From assembly GCF_003994415.1 (NCBI RefSeq), contig NZ_CP034689.1, positions 3,038,001 to 3,102,000 of the forward strand: a stretch of 64,000 nucleotides of DNA, written 5' to 3'. The DNA is from Achromobacter spanius (lineage in GTDB: Bacteria > Pseudomonadota > Gammaproteobacteria > Burkholderiales > Burkholderiaceae_B). This document shows positions 52,426-62,177 of this stretch, piece by piece (the first letter of the stretch is position 1; the number at the start of each line of letters is the position of its first letter). A model generated the notes under the pieces. That model saw nothing but the letters and a program-made list of their open reading frames with translations, had not been told where the DNA came from and ran no database searches. Position numbers and translations under genes: made by a program.

Positions 52426-53601
52426 ATGCATCCCACGCCTATCACCGTTTCCCCCCATGCCAGCGCCACGCGCCTGCGTTCCATCGACGCCTTGCGCGGC
52501 CTGGTCATCGTCATCATGTTGCTTGACCATGTGCGCGAAACCTTCTTTCTGCACCATCAAGTCACCGACCCGATGGACGTGGCGGCCACCGACCCGTTCT
52601 TGTTTTTCTCGCGCCTGCTGGCGCACCTATGCGCGCCGGTGTTCGTCTTGCTGACGGGCGTGTCCGCCTGGCTATACGGCGCCAAAGCCGGCAGCCAGGG
52701 CGCCACGGCCGCTTTCCTGGCCAAGCGTGGCCTGTTCCTGGTGCTGCTGGAAGTGCTGGTGGTGAACTTCGCCTGGACGTTCCAGTTCCCGCCGTCCGTC
52801 GTCTATCTGCAAGTGATCTGGGTGATCGGCCTGAGCATGTTGGCCCTGGCCGCGCTGCTGTGGCTACCGCGCGCGGCCTTGGTGGCGGTGGGCGTGGTGC
52901 TGGTGGCGGGTCACAACGCGCTGGACGGCGTGCACTTCGCGGTGGGCGAGTTCATGCATGTGCCGTGGGCCGTGCTGCATGACCGGGGTTGGATCAACGT
53001 GGGCGAGGCCTTGCGTCTGCGCACCTCGTACCCCTTGCTGCCCTGGATCGGCGTGATTGCGCTGGGCTACGCGGTGGGGCCGTGGTTCCAGGCCAAGGTG
53101 CCGGCGGCGGCCAGGCAGCGCGGGCTGTGGATGGCGGGTATCGCGGCCCTGATCGGTTTCGTGGTGCTGCGGGCCGTCAACGGCTATGGCCAAGCCCAGC
53201 AATGGGCCGTGCAGCACGACCTGCTGCACACCGTGATGAGCTTCGTGAACATCACCAAGTACCCGCCGTCGCTGATGTTCCTGCTGCTGACGCTGGGCTT
53301 GGGCCTGTGCCTGCTGGTGCTGATTGAACGCGCGCAGTCGGCCACATGGGTGGGCGTGCTGTGCGTGTTTGGCGCGGCGCCGATGTTCTTCTACCTGCTG
53401 CATTTGTACGTGCTGAAGGCCTTGTATCTGGCGGGCGAGGCAATCTGGGGCTTGAACCAGGGCAAGTTCTTCGGCGTGGACAGCATGGTCAGCGTGTGGC
53501 TGATTTCGGTGCTGCTGGCCGTGGCGCTGTATTGGCCGGTGCGTGGGTTTGGCCGCCTGAAGGCGGCGCGGCGCGATATCGCCTGGCTCAAATACCTGTG
53601 A
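52426..53601 (+). CDS. DUF1624/heparan-alpha-glucosaminide N-acetyltransferase-like membrane protein
   Basis: A 391-residue protein with about ten membrane helices. The start RLRSIDALRGLVIVIMLLDH carries the R-x-x-S-I-D-x-x-R-G motif of the acyltransferase-3/DUF1624 families, followed by the catalytic-type His in LLDHVRETFFLHHQVTDPMD, and FSRLLAHLCAPVFVLLTGVS. It resembles the DUF1624 proteins annotated as membrane acyltransferases. Substrate unknown. It lies 8 bp before a porin gene on the same strand. Confidence 0.83.
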   Translation: MHPTPITVSPHASATRLRSIDALRGLVIVIMLLDHVRETFFLHHQVTDPMDVAATDPFLFFSRLLAHLCAPVFVLLTGVSAWLYGAKAGSQGATAAFLAKRGLFLVLLEVLVVNFAWTFQFPPSVVYLQVIWVIGLSMLALAALLWLPRAALVAVGVVLVAGHNALDGVHFAVGEFMHVPWAVLHDRGWINVGEALRLRTSYPLLPWIGVIALGYAVGPWFQAKVPAAARQRGLWMAGIAALIGFVVLRAVNGYGQAQQWAVQHDLLHTVMSFVNITKYPPSLMFLLLTLGLGLCLLVLIERAQSATWVGVLCVFGAAPMFFYLLHLYVLKALYLAGEAIWGLNQGKFFGVDSMVSVWLISVLLAVALYWPVRGFGRLKAARRDIAWLKYL

Positions 53602-53609
53602 GGGCCGCG

Positions 53610-54698
53610 ATGCGTTTACGTGATGTGGTCGTGGGCGCGGCCACCTTGTTGGCGCCCTGCGTGGCCGACGCGCAACAAAACCCCGTGACCTTGTACGGCG
53701 TGGTCGACCTGAGCCTGGCGGGCTTTTCGACCCAGGATCGGGGCACGGCTTTGAACATGCAATCCGGCGTGCAATCGGGCTCGCGCTGGGGGGTGCGCGG
53801 CAGCGAGCCCCTGGGCAACGGTCTGCGCGCCAATTTTCAACTGGAAAGCGGGGTGCTTGCCAACAACGGCAGGTCGGCGCAGGGAGGCCGTTTGTTCGGG
53901 CGCGCGGCCTGGGTGGGGGTGTCGGGCAGTTGGGGCGATCTTCGGCTGGGCCGCCAGACTTCGGTGTCGTCGGCAACGCTGGCGGACTATGACGCCTTTC
54001 TGGCGTCCTACCTGATCACGGGCGCGCAGACGGCGCTGCTGCCCTACAACGCCAACCGAGCCGACAATACCGTGGCGTTGTGGACTCCGTCAGTGGGCGG
54101 CTGGCGCGCGGGCGCGGACATCAGCCTGGACTACGACGGCGGCGGCGGTTTCAAGACCACATCCACCAACAAGCTCTACAGCGCGGCGCTGGTCTATGAA
54201 CAGCCCGGCTACGCGGTCACGGCCACGGTGGAAGGCGCGCGCTGGGCGGACGGCACGGTGCAGTCCGCCGCCATGGCGCAGGCCGGCGGCGCGCGCCAAC
54301 CCATCGCCTACACGCTGGCGGGCCGCGCCACGCTGGGCGCCTTCACGCTGTATGCGGCCGGGTCCATCATGCGCAATGGCTCCACGATACCCGCGGTGCA
54401 ATCGCCTGGGCAGCGCGTGTACTTTCCCGGCAGCACCGTGCATGGCGTGATGGCCGGCGCCTCGTGGCGCACGGGCGCCAGCACCGTCATGGCATCGTGG
54501 CAAGGCAGCCTGCCGGGCGGTGGCGCTCTGGCCCGCGATGGCGCCACGCACACGCAGCAGATCTATTCGCTGGGGTATGTGCATGACCTGTCCAAGCGCA
54601 CCAACCTGTACGCCGTGCTTGGCTACATGCGGGGCGCGTGGTCAGACCCGTCGTGGCATGAAACGCAGTACGCGGTGGGCATGCGGCATCGGTTTTAA
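53610..54698 (+). CDS. General porin (Porin_4 family)
   Basis: A 362-residue outer-membrane trimeric porin: signal peptide (RDVVVGAATLLAPCVADAQQ), first strand VTLYGVVDLSLAGFS, SRWGVRGSEPLGNGLRANFQ, LFGRAAWVGVSGSWGDLRLG with RQTS, alternating barrel strands, and a C-terminal YAVGMRHRF ending in Phe. These are typical of betaproteobacterial porins. The ATG at 53610 is used. The ORF extends upstream in the membrane protein gene, which is a frame shadow. Confidence 0.93.
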   Translation: MRLRDVVVGAATLLAPCVADAQQNPVTLYGVVDLSLAGFSTQDRGTALNMQSGVQSGSRWGVRGSEPLGNGLRANFQLESGVLANNGRSAQGGRLFGRAAWVGVSGSWGDLRLGRQTSVSSATLADYDAFLASYLITGAQTALLPYNANRADNTVALWTPSVGGWRAGADISLDYDGGGGFKTTSTNKLYSAALVYEQPGYAVTATVEGARWADGTVQSAAMAQAGGARQPIAYTLAGRATLGAFTLYAAGSIMRNGSTIPAVQSPGQRVYFPGSTVHGVMAGASWRTGASTVMASWQGSLPGGGALARDGATHTQQIYSLGYVHDLSKRTNLYAVLGYMRGAWSDPSWHETQYAVGMRHRF

Positions 54699-54705
54699 GG
54701 CTGGG

Positions 54706-54963
54706 CTAGGCCGACAGCCAATTGCCATCGCCCTCGATCAGCGTGCCGCCATGGCTGGTTGAATCGCCCTGGCGCGCCACCGCCTGTCCTTCAATTTTGG
54801 CTACCGCCGAACCACTGACGATGACCGCCCCGCAACTGATGCGATCGCCCACCCGGGCAATGGCGCGGCCGTTGATGGCTGCGGTGGATGCGCCGCTGAC
54901 GATGGTGCCGGGGCCATGGATGGGGCAGGCATGCGCGTGGCCGACGAGGGCGATGGGAATCAT
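54706..54963 (-). CDS. PAAR-domain protein, T6SS spike tip
   Basis: An 85-residue PAAR protein: ALVGHAHACPIHGPGTIVSG, INGRAIARVGDRISCGAVIV, IEGQAVARQGDSTSHGGTLI. Conserved His/Cys residues (H8, H10, C12, H14, C-terminal H) bind zinc at the tip that sharpens VgrG. It has no toxin extension, so it carries separately encoded effectors. AAGGAG lies 5 bases before the ATG. It is the last gene of a minus-strand cluster with a DUF6708-like and a VasX-like gene, and converges with the porin. Confidence 0.92.
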   Translation of the reverse strand: MIPIALVGHAHACPIHGPGTIVSGASTAAINGRAIARVGDRISCGAVIVSGSAVAKIEGQAVARQGDSTSHGGTLIEGDGNWLSA

Positions 54964-55061
54964 GGGGTCTCCTTGGGATAAGGGCAGATTGGGCAATGGA
55001 GCCGAGATGCGGTGGTGCATCGGCGGCGGTGAAACCAATAGATGAAACGAATAGAGGGAAG

Positions 55062-56180
55062 TCAGGGTTTCTTTTGCTCGCGCCATCGCAGTCTTGTGTT
55101 GAAGCGCTTTGGTCGCGCGGGAGGCGAACCCGGCTGCACCACCCATCGATGCGCGTTTTCCAGCAGCGCGGCACGAACGTCCGGCGGGTAATCGTCGATG
55201 GTGCTCAGCGGCGGGGTCGGCTTGCCGGGCAAGCCGGCTTCCCGAATGATCTTTGGCCAACGCGGGCGCCAGCACAACAGCAGTGACAACCAATGCGCCA
55301 GCCCGATAATCACCAAGGCGGGGGATATCAACAGCATCCCAAGCCACGTCAAGGGGCCGCTGTGACGCAGGTACGGGCCTAGCGCCTCGAACTGTGCCGC
55401 AAATGCCGGCCAAGGCAGGGGCAGGTGCGAACTGAGGCGCGGTGGGGTTACCGCATCCAGACCGCCTTCATCCATGTAGCGGCGGATGTATTCCCATTCG
55501 GCTTTCATTTCGAATTCGCTGACGCTTTTCTTGCCGACGAAAGCCATGTTGGGAAACGGAAGCGGAGAGTAGGGCGGGTACCAGCCAACGACGAGGTTCA
55601 CGCCGGGGACGGTATCGTGATGGATGTCGTCCCAAGGCAACACGGCGATGCCGCCGCAACTGGGGGGGCGGTGCAGGTACACCTGGCGGGTGATGCGGTT
55701 GAAGCGGATGAGCAGGTGGCGGGACGTGAAGGATTCCAGGCGGGTGAAGCGGAAGAGGTATTTGAAGTAGATGTAGGGAGCGCCTAGGCTACCTATCAAT
55801 AAGCCGATCATTAATATCGTGTCGGCATAGCCCCAGGGCTGCTCTTCATACAGCGAAAAGGACAACCACATGAGGTCGATGCCCGCGATCGTCGGCAGAG
55901 AGAAGAAGGCGGATATTAGGGTGATAAATCCGCGCCTTTCTTCCATTGCGCCGCAACGCATTTCGAGGATGGTGTTGTCGCAGGCGTAGACCGGGCCCCT
56001 GGATTCGGCGTGGTCGGATCGCGCGGCGCGCAATCGCGCATATTCCGCGACGAGTAGATCCTCATAGACCGGCTCCAAAGGCTTGCTGGCAAAATCTTTC
56101 GGATTCTCGTCCGCCTGTTCCTGCAGCCAGGCATCGGATTTGATGACGGAAAGCCAAAGAATCCACTCCATCAGGTACAT
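55062..56180 (-). CDS. DUF6708-like membrane protein, T6SS effector partner
   Basis: A 372-residue protein with two hydrophobic pairs: about residues 82-105 and 115-140, then a soluble domain (LESFTSRHLLIRFNRITRQV, YLHRPPSCGGIAVLPWDDIH), then helices at about 280-310. The order and the YLHRP...W segment match DUF6708, a family found in T6SS effector clusters. Its start shares one base with the stop of the VasX-like effector gene (TGATG), so translation is coupled. Position and membrane topology suggest an immunity or adaptor protein for the effector. Confidence 0.7.
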   Translation of the reverse strand: MYLMEWILWLSVIKSDAWLQEQADENPKDFASKPLEPVYEDLLVAEYARLRAARSDHAESRGPVYACDNTILEMRCGAMEERRGFITLISAFFSLPTIAGIDLMWLSFSLYEEQPWGYADTILMIGLLIGSLGAPYIYFKYLFRFTRLESFTSRHLLIRFNRITRQVYLHRPPSCGGIAVLPWDDIHHDTVPGVNLVVGWYPPYSPLPFPNMAFVGKKSVSEFEMKAEWEYIRRYMDEGGLDAVTPPRLSSHLPLPWPAFAAQFEALGPYLRHSGPLTWLGMLLISPALVIIGLAHWLSLLLCWRPRWPKIIREAGLPGKPTPPLSTIDDYPPDVRAALLENAHRWVVQPGSPPARPKRFNTRLRWREQKKP

Positions 56181-58897
56181 CAGATTATCTCCAGCAAGGC
56201 GCTGTATAAGTCGGCCAGCTCATTTTCCAGTGCCTTGTGCGGGCTGTTGCCTTGGTAGTCGATGCCACGATAGGTAGAGCGTTTGCACCATTTTTCTAGC
56301 GCGTTGTCATCAAAGATCGCTATAGCCACGGTGGCGGCAATTCCGATCAACGTGCTGCGCAAAAGCAGGCTACGCAATAATGCGAGGCTGGCGGCTCTTC
56401 CCAGGAATGAGGACGCCCTCGCCGCCATGAGAAGAAGCGAGGTCAGTGCGTATGATTTTCCGCCTCGCTCTGCGAGGATCTTCAACATCGGGCCGGCGGC
56501 GGCGAAAGCGATACTCGACTGGCTGCCGACCATCGCTAAAGCCGAAGCGAATCTGACGTAATAAGTAAAGGCCACAATAGGTTTCGCTTCTTGCTTCGAT
56601 TTTCTTGCGTCCTCCCAGTCATACCCCATCAACACCACCCCACCCACCGCCGCCAACGCGCCGCCGACCAGCTTCAACTGCCCCTGAAAAACCGTCGCGC
56701 CGCGCCCGGTCGCGCTGGCGGCGCTGTAATGCCCCAGCACCAACCCCGTGCCCGCCGCAAGTATCTCCGTGCCCGCAGCCCCCGCAAGCAAGCCATGGGC
56801 GATCAACTCCCCCACGCCGCGTTCATCGCTGGGCATGTCCCGCACCCGCAAGGCAATCAAGGCCGCTTCAAAGAACAACAACCAACTGCTGGCGCGTAGC
56901 TTGTAAAAATCACTGCGATGGGCGTCGACCAGTTCCGTGGCAAACGCGAAGCGGGTGTTCCTGCCAATTTGGGCGCGCAATTGCTTGGGGTCCGCGCTGC
57001 GCCCCAACTGGGTCAGTTCGTCAATGCGCATGTTCGTGGCACGCTTGCTGATGCTGGCGGCCAGCCAGCTTCGGGTGATGCCGTGGAGGAACCATTCCTT
57101 GCCGGTCGATCCGTAGCGCAGGGATTGGCGGCCCAGGCTGGAATACCAGGCCAGGGCGCCGCCCGCCAGATTTGTCTCGCCAGCGGCGGCCAACGCTTCA
57201 AATAAGCCATTCGCCTTGTCGAATAGATCGGCCAGATGTTGAACCGCGACGAACCCCGCGTGCACTTGCTGGATCATCCTGTCGTTGGATAGGACAGGGT
57301 CATGCGCTTCGGTTTGCGCTCGAATTCGCGCTTCTTCCCGCGTGCGCTGCAATTCCGCCTGAATCTCTGTTTGGTTCAGCGCAAAACCACGCATCGCCAA
57401 GTTGGCGCGTTCGCTTGGGTTGCCGGTCCACCACTTTTCGATCAGATCCGCCGTACTTTTGCACCCATCCGCGCCCAGCACGCACAAGCCGGTCTGGCCC
57501 GCGAAGCGCCAGCCGCTGGCCAGATCCCTATCGTCGTAGACGTCCAATGCGATCAGCAGTTGCTCGCTGGCGAGCCACAGTTCGTGATTCTTGGCGCGCT
57601 TGGCGCCGATAGCTTCGGCGGCCTCCGATACGGCGTCGAAGGTTTTCAGCTCCGCGTCCATGTCTTCCACACGCAGCGCTTGCCCAGGTTTTTCGGGAGA
57701 CAGGTATTTACCGTGAAACCTGCGCTGGTACTCGCCGCTATCCAGCTTGGCCTGCACCTTGGCGCGCATGGTGTCTTCGAACTGTGTGATGTACTGGTCT
57801 GCTTCGTTGTCCCAGCGCTTGCGCTCCTCGTCGTTCAAGATCCAGTTGCGGCCCGCCGCCATGCCCGGCTCATAGACCCGGGCGCGTTCTATATCGATGA
57901 AGTGCTGGGCTTCCAGCGCGGCCGAGCGGGATTCGAACTGCTGCTTGACGTCGATAAACGCCTGGGCCACCAAGACCTTGCGCTGGTTCTCGATGCCTTT
58001 GTCGTCCTTTTTGTCCAGATAGCGCTGCACGGTTTCACAGGCGTCGTTGCGCCAGCTATTGAGCTGCTGGGTAATTCCGATGGCGTCATGCAGCACGATG
58101 CCAAAGCCGCGAGCACGGCGCGCGCTTTCCTTCAGGTCCAGGGCGACGATATGGCGTGCGTAGCGATTCTCCGGGTCGGAATACAACTGGCTTGCCAGCA
58201 CGGCCGCGGTGTCGGGCTGGTCCTGCGCAATGGCATCCGCCAGCGTGTCGTCGATGATGCTGGGGTCCAGCACGTCGGGCGCGCGCGAGCAGGACATCAG
58301 CAGTTTGCGGATATCGAACGCTTGTAGTTGATTGCGTAGCGGGCTGAAGCTGGATATCAAGTTCAGCATGCGTGTCGTCAAGGGATCGGGCGTGAACAGG
58401 GCGCGAAGTTCTTCGATGTCTTCGGGGGCTTTCAAGCAAAGCGTCCATCCACCCGGGCCGCTCTCGGCCGAGCCATGCAGATCGTGCACGCTGGCTGGCC
58501 GTTCATAGAGCGGCTCGCGTTCGAAGCGCTGGGGCGCATAGGGAAATACACGCTTCAACAGCCCGCTGTCATAAGTGCGGTAGGCGCTTTCGCAGGACCA
58601 TTGCTCCCTGAAGCGCTTGGTGAACAGGTAAAGATAACCCCTGCGCATCGTGCGTACGGCATAGCGCGCTTGCTCGCCTTGGAGTGGCGGTAACCCGGAC
58701 GCAAGGTGAGGCGGCAGCGCTGGCGCCAAGGCTTCAAGCGCCGGGTCGGCGTCGGTCAGGACGGCGTAGCGCAGGGGCAGGATGGCGACTTCGCTCTTGC
58801 ACGCGACCACGGCGCTGGGGCCGGCGTCGCAACGGGTCTTGTCGGCGATGCGCAGGATTTTCGGCAGCAGCGATTCCAGGCTGGGATGGGTGGTCAT
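56180..58897 (-). CDS. T6SS effector of the BTH_I2691/VasX N-terminal family, probable pore-former
   Basis: A 905-residue protein. The N-terminus (VACKSEVAILPLRYAVLTDA, YAVRTMRRGYLYLFTKRFRE) matches the VasX N-terminal domain used by BTH_I2691-type T6SS effectors. The middle is long and helical with coiled-coil character (about 250-520). The last third has at least four hydrophobic segments (IAHGLLAGAAGTEILAAGTG, LVGGALAAVGGVVLMG, FASALAMVGSQSSIAFAAAG, LALLRSLLLRSTLIGIAATV), as expected of a membrane-permeabilising toxin. No catalytic motif is visible. It is followed by its coupled DUF6708-like partner and a PAAR gene; no T6SS structural genes are in the window. Confidence 0.8.
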   Translation of the reverse strand: MTTHPSLESLLPKILRIADKTRCDAGPSAVVACKSEVAILPLRYAVLTDADPALEALAPALPPHLASGLPPLQGEQARYAVRTMRRGYLYLFTKRFREQWSCESAYRTYDSGLLKRVFPYAPQRFEREPLYERPASVHDLHGSAESGPGGWTLCLKAPEDIEELRALFTPDPLTTRMLNLISSFSPLRNQLQAFDIRKLLMSCSRAPDVLDPSIIDDTLADAIAQDQPDTAAVLASQLYSDPENRYARHIVALDLKESARRARGFGIVLHDAIGITQQLNSWRNDACETVQRYLDKKDDKGIENQRKVLVAQAFIDVKQQFESRSAALEAQHFIDIERARVYEPGMAAGRNWILNDEERKRWDNEADQYITQFEDTMRAKVQAKLDSGEYQRRFHGKYLSPEKPGQALRVEDMDAELKTFDAVSEAAEAIGAKRAKNHELWLASEQLLIALDVYDDRDLASGWRFAGQTGLCVLGADGCKSTADLIEKWWTGNPSERANLAMRGFALNQTEIQAELQRTREEARIRAQTEAHDPVLSNDRMIQQVHAGFVAVQHLADLFDKANGLFEALAAAGETNLAGGALAWYSSLGRQSLRYGSTGKEWFLHGITRSWLAASISKRATNMRIDELTQLGRSADPKQLRAQIGRNTRFAFATELVDAHRSDFYKLRASSWLLFFEAALIALRVRDMPSDERGVGELIAHGLLAGAAGTEILAAGTGLVLGHYSAASATGRGATVFQGQLKLVGGALAAVGGVVLMGYDWEDARKSKQEAKPIVAFTYYVRFASALAMVGSQSSIAFAAAGPMLKILAERGGKSYALTSLLLMAARASSFLGRAASLALLRSLLLRSTLIGIAATVAIAIFDDNALEKWCKRSTYRGIDYQGNSPHKALENELADLYSALLEII

Positions 58898-59023
58898 GGC
58901 TAGGGGCGTGAAGGGGACTGCCAGGAAGGCGTGAAACCCTCCATGTTCCGCTTCTAGCCTGCCTGTTTCTATAGGATGGTTACGAAATCGCTCAGCGCAT
59001 CCCTGCCAAACCCCCGCGCAAAA

Positions 59024-59049
59024 AAATGCCGTCCTTCAGGACGGCATTT
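59024..59049 (-). terminator. Terminator of the aap operon
   Basis: A perfect 11-bp stem, AAATGCCGTCC (59024-59034) and GGACGGCATTT (59039-59049), with a TTCA loop and a run of seven A on the low-coordinate side, which becomes a T-run for minus-strand transcription. It lies 49 bp after the aapP stop. Confidence 0.92.
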
Positions 59050-59097
59050 CACCTCTGTTCCGCATCGGCGCCAATCACGCCGATGAAGGCGCGCGGC

Positions 59098-59838
59098 TTA
59101 GTGCAGGATCTGGCTCAGGAACAGTTTTGTCCGTTCATTTTGCGGGTTGTCGAAGAATGCGTCGGGGTCGTTCTGTTCGATGATCTCTCCCTGGTCCATG
59201 AAGATCACGCGATTGGCGACTTTGCGCGCGAAGCCCATTTCGTGGGTCACGCAGATCATCGTCATGCCGCTTTCCTGAGCCAGCGTCACCATCACGTCCA
59301 GCACTTCCTTGACCATTTCCGGGTCCAGCGCGGAAGTGGGTTCGTCAAACAGCATGACCTTCGGGTTCATGCACAAGGACCGCGCAATCGCCACGCGCTG
59401 CTGCTGGCCGCCCGACAACTGGCCGGGGAATTTCCTGGCCTGATCGGGAATGCGCACGCGTTCCAGGTACTTCATCGCCGTGGCTTCGGCTTGCGCGCGT
59501 GGCTGTTTCAGCACCCACATGGGCCCCAGCGTCAGGTTTTCCAGCACGGTCAGATGCGGGAACAGGTTGAAGTGCTGGAACACCATGCCGACTTCGCGGC
59601 GGATGGTCTCGATGTGCTTGAGGTCGTTGGTCAGTTCGGTGCCGTCGACGATGATCTGCCCTTGCTGGTGTTCTTCCAGCCGATTGATGCAGCGGATCAT
59701 CGTGGACTTGCCCGAGCCGGACGGGCCGCACACCACGATGCGTTCGCCGGGCGCTACGTCCAGGTTGATGTTGCGCAGCACGTGGAACTGGCCGTACCAC
59801 TTGTTCACGCCGTGCAATCGAATAATGGAATCCGACAT
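59098..59838 (-). CDS. aapP: General L-amino-acid ABC transporter ATP-binding protein
   Basis: A 246-residue ATPase: Walker A GPSGSGKST, Q-loop MVFQHFNLFPHLTV, signature LSGGQQQRVAIARSL, Walker B VMLFDEPTSALDPE, switch His in CVTHEMGFARKVA. It closely matches AapP/BztD, which energise uptake of a broad range of L-amino acids. It is the last gene of the aap operon, 40 bp after aapM. Confidence 0.93.
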   Translation of the reverse strand: MSDSIIRLHGVNKWYGQFHVLRNINLDVAPGERIVVCGPSGSGKSTMIRCINRLEEHQQGQIIVDGTELTNDLKHIETIRREVGMVFQHFNLFPHLTVLENLTLGPMWVLKQPRAQAEATAMKYLERVRIPDQARKFPGQLSGGQQQRVAIARSLCMNPKVMLFDEPTSALDPEMVKEVLDVMVTLAQESGMTMICVTHEMGFARKVANRVIFMDQGEIIEQNDPDAFFDNPQNERTKLFLSQILH

Positions 59839-59878
59839 GCTGGGTCTCCGTAAGGTTTACCGGGGGAGCGCCGCGCAA

Positions 59879-60982
59879 TCAGCGCGCGTGCCCGGTGGCC
59901 AGGCGCTTTTCTAGCGCTTGGCTGTATTTGGACATGGAATAGCAAAAGACGAAGTAGATCAGCGAGATGAAGAGATAGGCCTCCACCCCGAAACCCCGCC
60001 ATGCCGCGTCGGACAAGGCTGCCTTGGCGGCCAGCGTCAAATCGAAGATGCCGATGATGACAACCAGCGACGTGTCCTTGAACAGGCTGATGAAAATGCC
60101 GACCAGAGGCGGAATCACGATCTTCAGCGCCTGCGGCAGGATGATCTTGCGCATCTGTTGCCAGTAATTCAGGCCCAGCGAATCCGCGCCTTCATACTGG
60201 CCTTTCGGAATCGCCTGCAAGCCGCCGCGCACCGTTTCCGCGATATACGCCGCGGCGAACATGATGATGGCGATCTGCGCCCGCAGCAGCTTGTCGATGG
60301 TGAATCCTTCGGGCAGGAACAAGGGCAGCATCACCGACGACATGAACAACAGGCTGATCAGCGGCACGCCACGGATCAGCTCGATGTACACGACGCACAG
60401 CGCCTTGATGGCGGGCATTTTCGAACGCCGGCCCAGCGCCAGCATCACGCCGATGGGGAAGGCGAAGGCAATGCCGAAGGTGGCCAATATCAAGGTCAGC
60501 GGCAGGCCGCCCCAGCGCGAGTTCTCGACGTACGTCAGGCCGAACACGCCGCCCCACATCAAGAGCGCCACGGCCGTCAGACCACCCGTCCAGATCAGCG
60601 CCAGCTTGCCGTTCCAGAAGCGTCGCATGCCGCTGCACGCGATCACGCCGACGAGGAGCAGCGTGGCGATCAGTGGCCGCCATTGTTCATCGAAAGGATA
60701 GGTGCCGAACAGGATCAGCCGGTGCTTTTCCACGATGAACGCCCAGCAGGCGCCGCCGACCGACGCGCGGCATTCCGTGGCGTCGGTCGCGGTGAAGTTG
60801 GCTTTCAGGAAAGCCCATTCCACCAGCGCCGGCAACGACATCAACAGAAACCACGCCAGCAGTACCGTGATCAGGATGTTCAGCGGCGACGAGAACAGGC
60901 GGGACCGTACCCATGCCCAGGCGCCCACCTGGGTGCTGGGCGGGGGCAGGGCTTCGGTGAAGGAGTGCGTAGTGCTGCTCAT
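59879..60982 (-). CDS. aapM: General L-amino-acid ABC transporter permease
   Basis: A 367-residue permease with about eight membrane helices and the EAA loop ETVRGGLQAIPKGQYEGADS, LGLNYWQQMRKIILPQALKI. The N-terminal extension, a large periplasmic segment with FTATDATECRASVGGACWAF, is typical of AapM. It starts one base after the aapQ stop. Confidence 0.93.
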   Translation of the reverse strand: MSSTTHSFTEALPPPSTQVGAWAWVRSRLFSSPLNILITVLLAWFLLMSLPALVEWAFLKANFTATDATECRASVGGACWAFIVEKHRLILFGTYPFDEQWRPLIATLLLVGVIACSGMRRFWNGKLALIWTGGLTAVALLMWGGVFGLTYVENSRWGGLPLTLILATFGIAFAFPIGVMLALGRRSKMPAIKALCVVYIELIRGVPLISLLFMSSVMLPLFLPEGFTIDKLLRAQIAIIMFAAAYIAETVRGGLQAIPKGQYEGADSLGLNYWQQMRKIILPQALKIVIPPLVGIFISLFKDTSLVVIIGIFDLTLAAKAALSDAAWRGFGVEAYLFISLIYFVFCYSMSKYSQALEKRLATGHAR

Positions 60983-60983
60983 C

Positions 60984-62174
60984 TCAACGCTCCACCAGCG
61001 CGATGCGCTTGTTGTACCAATTCATGAATATTGAAATCGACAGACTGACCGTCAGATACGCGCCCATGATGATGAGGATGCCCTCAATGGCCTGGCCGGT
61101 TTGGTTCAGCGTGGTGTTCACCACCGAGACGATGTCCGGATAGCCGATGGCGACCGCCAGCGAACTGTTCTTCAGCAGATTCAAGTACTGGCTGGTCATG
61201 GGCGGAATGATGACGCGCAAAGCCTGCGGAAGCACAACCAGGCGCAGCACTTTCGCGCGCGGCAGGCCCAACGAACCGGCGGCCTCCCATTGGCCGTTGT
61301 TGACCGCCTGGATGCCAGAGCGCACCACTTCCGCGATGAACGCCGAGGTGTAGACGGTCAGGCCCAGGAACAGGGCGACAAACTCCGGCGACAGCGTCAG
61401 CCCGCCGACAAAGTTGAAGCCTTTCAAGGCCGGCATGTCCAGCGTCAACGATGCGCCGCCGGCCAGCCAGCCCACGAACGGCAAGCCGATCAACAGGCCG
61501 ATGGCCGCGCGGCCCAGCGGAAACACGCGGCCCGTGGCTTCCTGGCGCTTCGTGCCCCACTGGCCCAGGAGCAGGATGCCGACGATAGCCAGCGCCAGTC
61601 CGCCCAGCACCCAGTCCAGCGACGCGCCTTCCAGCCCGGGCACTTTCAGACCTCGGTTGGAAATGAACACGCCCGGCATGGGGTTGTGCGCCTGGCGCGG
61701 GCCCGGCATGTTTTCGGTGATCAGCGCATACCAGAAGAACAGTTGCAACAAGAGCGGCACGTTGCGCATCACCTCGACGTAGACCGAGGTGATTTTCTTC
61801 ACGAGCCAGTTCTTCGACAAGCGGCCCACGCCGATGAAAACGCCCAGGATGGTCGCCGCAACCAAGGCCAACAGGCCAACTCGCAGCGTGTTCAGCACGC
61901 CCACGAAAATGGCGCGGCCATAGGTGTCGGCGGGGCCGTAGGCGATCACGGATTCGCCTATGGCAAAGCCCGCCTCGCGGTCCAGAAAGCCGAAGCCCGT
62001 GGCGATGTTGCGCATCGACAGGTTGTGCAGCGTGTTGTGCACCAGGAACCAGACGCCCGCCCCGACCAGCGTCAGGGCCAGCACCTGGTAGACCAGCGCG
62101 CGGGTGGCCGGGTCGTTCCAGGACACCCGGTGCGCGGGCCGCGGCACTGGGGATAGCGCGGTGTTCTTGGCCAC
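60984..62174 (-). CDS. aapQ: General L-amino-acid ABC transporter permease
   Basis: A 396-residue permease (WFLVHNTLHNLSMRNIATGF, EVMRNVPLLLQLFFWYALIT, then EAA loop EVVRSGIQAVNNGQWEAAGS, LGLPRAKVLRLVVLPQALRV). The pair of long periplasmic loops is typical of AapQ, which forms a heterodimeric channel with AapM. It follows the aminotransferase gene with 3 bp between stop and start. Confidence 0.93.
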   Translation of the reverse strand: MAKNTALSPVPRPAHRVSWNDPATRALVYQVLALTLVGAGVWFLVHNTLHNLSMRNIATGFGFLDREAGFAIGESVIAYGPADTYGRAIFVGVLNTLRVGLLALVAATILGVFIGVGRLSKNWLVKKITSVYVEVMRNVPLLLQLFFWYALITENMPGPRQAHNPMPGVFISNRGLKVPGLEGASLDWVLGGLALAIVGILLLGQWGTKRQEATGRVFPLGRAAIGLLIGLPFVGWLAGGASLTLDMPALKGFNFVGGLTLSPEFVALFLGLTVYTSAFIAEVVRSGIQAVNNGQWEAAGSLGLPRAKVLRLVVLPQALRVIIPPMTSQYLNLLKNSSLAVAIGYPDIVSVVNTTLNQTGQAIEGILIIMGAYLTVSLSISIFMNWYNKRIALVER

Positions 62175-62177
62175 GAC

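Noticed and set aside
56605..57051. 148-codon plus-strand frame rich in Pro, Arg and Cys
   Set aside because: Antisense to the VasX-like effector, with low-complexity composition.
61101..62156. 351-codon plus-strand frame
   Set aside because: Antisense to aapQ and full of His, Gln and Arg; a shadow.
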